The position numbers and the translations under genes were made by a program. 64,000 nt of DNA, taken from Cristatella mucedo (taxonomy: Eukaryota; Bryozoa; Phylactolaemata; Cristatellidae). The stretch lies in assembly GCA_009760855.2 (NCBI GenBank), contig WPIO01000001.1:17091001-17155000 (forward strand), given 5' to 3'. The notes under the pieces are model-generated. The model was not told where the DNA came from, searched no databases, and saw nothing but the letters and a program-made list of their open reading frames with translations. This document shows positions 61,951-64,000 of this stretch, piece after piece (positions within the stretch are counted from its first letter, which is position 1; each line of letters opens with the position of its first letter).

Positions 61951-64000
61951 TCTGCCGGTTCACCACTCCGACGCAGAGAGCTTAGTGGCTGGCATCAGCC
62001 TTCGCCTGGCGAAACGCTGCTGGCTGTCAGAATCAGTTCGCTCCCATGCCAGCCGTGAAAGATCTCGCGGTCTTCTTGGTCAGTGAACAAGGTGGATGAC
62101 TACTGCACAGCGGTTCGTGACATCTACCTAAACTTCTATGCGTAAGTGGCCACGAGTCTGTGCTGCCAGCTTTGCTTTTGTTTGGTGCTTGGATTTTGCT
62201 CTGCTTTGGCGCCTCCTCACTTCTGCATATTAATCGTGCAGCGATCATCTCGGCTAGACGATTCAGAAAGACGTTGGCCTAGGTCAGGGTGCGAAGTAAT
62301 GCACGCCAAAGCACCAATCGTCGCTGCGGTCTGAATTTGAAGACAGGACTGCTGGCTGCGGCTTGCTAATTCAGGCCAGTAGTTGCCGTTTGCCACTCAT
62401 TCTATTGTGGCAATGTGGCAATGTGTCTGCAATAGGAGAAATCAGCCGCATTTTTCATGAGGTATGCGCATGTGGAATCTATTTCTTATTCACGGCTCCG
62501 TTCGGCGCTTTGCTGTCTCGTGCTACTTGAATCCTTCGAAATCATCCCCGAGAAGCCATTAAATCAGAATGTTGCCTAATGACTTCTTTTTTGGCTCAGA
62601 CATTATTTCCAACTCAAATGGAATCGTTCTACGCCAACTGGACATCGTATTCGCGTAAATGCATCATTAAAGTCTTTTTTAATTTACTAGCAAGCTGGCG
62701 GTGTTTTCTCACCAAAGTTGCAAGTTACTCAGGGACCGGAATTTTCGCAATGTTGTTCTAAGCGATATTTTGCCAACTCTGCTATGTGAGTTATGAGTTA
62801 ACTGCAGTTTTGTATGGCAATAAATGACAAAAACAGGCGGCAAACTTTTTTTATTAATTATCTATTAGAAAGCTTTGAGCAATTTTTCTTCGAAGATCTC
62901 AGTGCTGTACCTTGAAGCACTCCTTACTCTGGAAAGTATATGATTGCACTTTTTTAAGTGCCTCTTCATTAAATACAGACAAAAGCCAGGCATCACTAGG
63001 TCTGTTATGGAGCCCTCGCATACTTCAGTATTGTCTTAACAAGATGATGACAAACGGGATTAAATATAGGCAAGTGCCTTTCATCCCCTGCAATCACGTG
63101 CTATTAAGGTAATATTTCCACCCTGGATGAATTTGCTAATTCTGACCGTTTTCTTCAGAGCATGATTACAAGAAAACCAAACAAGATTTAAACAGCATAA
63201 AGTCAATGCCAGTGCCTATAGGCTTGTCAGCTAACGCAGCTCGAACAGCTCGAATGATACAGTCTGAGATACATCTATGAAAACCAGTTATACTTACATG
63301 CATTTTAAAAAATGAAGTCGGTTGCATATAGACTTTAAAATGTAATATAGTTGGTGCTTCATTAAAAATTTATGGCTTACTGGGAACGCGGAATGTTGGT
63401 TAGTTCAATTTGCATTCCTTTGTCTAGGACTTCACAAAAAACCACAAGCTACTCATCTACAAAAAAATGCAATAGCCAAACAGCTAAGATCTTGAGAAAT
63501 TATAATTAATCAAGAACAGCTAAATAATGCTTTAGGCTCAAATGTCGTTGTGGTACGAGACTCGACAATTTATTGAATCTGAGATTTGTGTTGGACATTA
63601 CGTATCTTCATATATAAAACTGACGTCATAGTTTTCGGACGTCGCAGTCAGTCATTTCATTGGATCACTGTTTTTCATAGTTTTTACTCTCTTTGATGAG
63701 ATGCGGATATAAAAATAAACATCATTTTAATGTTTCCATCTTTTGGGCGCTGACCGTGGTTCCTTATTTTGGTGAGCTCAGCTGTTAGTCAATACTTAGC
63801 ATGGCTGTAGACGTACAATTTGGTCACTTTCCACGTTGCCTGTGTGACAATAACTCTTTCTACAACGAATAAGTATTTCAACGTAATATTACTTTTTATT
63901 TTTTTGAATACTGGAAGCTGCTGCTGTTGAAGGGGATAACAGCGAACCATAAAAACATTAAAGACTTGTAATGGTGCCAAACCTTTATGCAAAAGCAATT

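Larger units (their letters stand above)
59509..64000. other. Region upstream of gene B
   Basis: Holds a LINE family 1 fragment (60.2-60.6 kb) and two SINE family 2 copies (61.7-61.95 kb). The rest, including 61100-61670 and 62000-64000, shows no convincing coding or repeat signal. Confidence 0.5.

Overview
This window is animal genomic DNA, AT-rich, with long introns, GT-AG (and one GC-AG) splice sites, microsatellites and many decayed non-LTR retrotransposons and tRNA-derived SINEs. There are no bacterial signals (no operons, no long ORFs, no ribosome binding sites). The cellular genes are secreted lipases of the vertebrate pancreatic lipase type (alpha/beta-hydrolase plus C-terminal PLAT domain). 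The repeats are unlike mammalian ones, so I favour an invertebrate bilaterian. I cannot name the lineage.

Layout. (1) 1-7.4 kb, plus strand: the 3' part of lipase gene C. Two exons are clear (1740-1849 and 5909-6034), followed by decayed PLAT-domain remnants, so C is probably a pseudogene. (2) 13.1-33.4 kb, minus strand: lipase gene A, ten exons, every junction phase-consistent, predicted 496 residues (the last exon is the weakest). (3) 41.85-59.44 kb, minus strand: lipase gene B, nine exons, predicted 468 residues, with a TATA-like box upstream. A and B are tandem paralogs with matching exon phases and several identical exon lengths. C faces them tail to tail.

Between and inside the genes lie two LINE families. 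Family 1 is CR1/Rex1-like with an (ATT)n tail; its best copy has a 490-codon reverse transcriptase ORF in a gene B intron. Family 2 is L2-like with a pentanucleotide tail of the ATTAC/ATGAC type. There are also two tRNA-derived SINE families, one of which shares its 3' tail with LINE family 1. A decayed hAT-type (ZMYM1-like) transposase lies in the first intron of B, in a GC-richer stretch of about 55-59.7 kb. Long (CT)n, (CA)n, (TA)n and (CTG)n tracts are scattered through the window.

Functionally, A and B should be secreted lipid hydrolases with overlapping roles. B keeps the canonical GHSLG serine elbow and a lid of ordinary length. A has AHSLG and an 11-residue longer lid, which suggests divergent substrate use. 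The rest of the window is mostly transposon debris. All exon models were assembled by eye from splice signals, frame continuity and paralog alignment, without transcripts or database searches.
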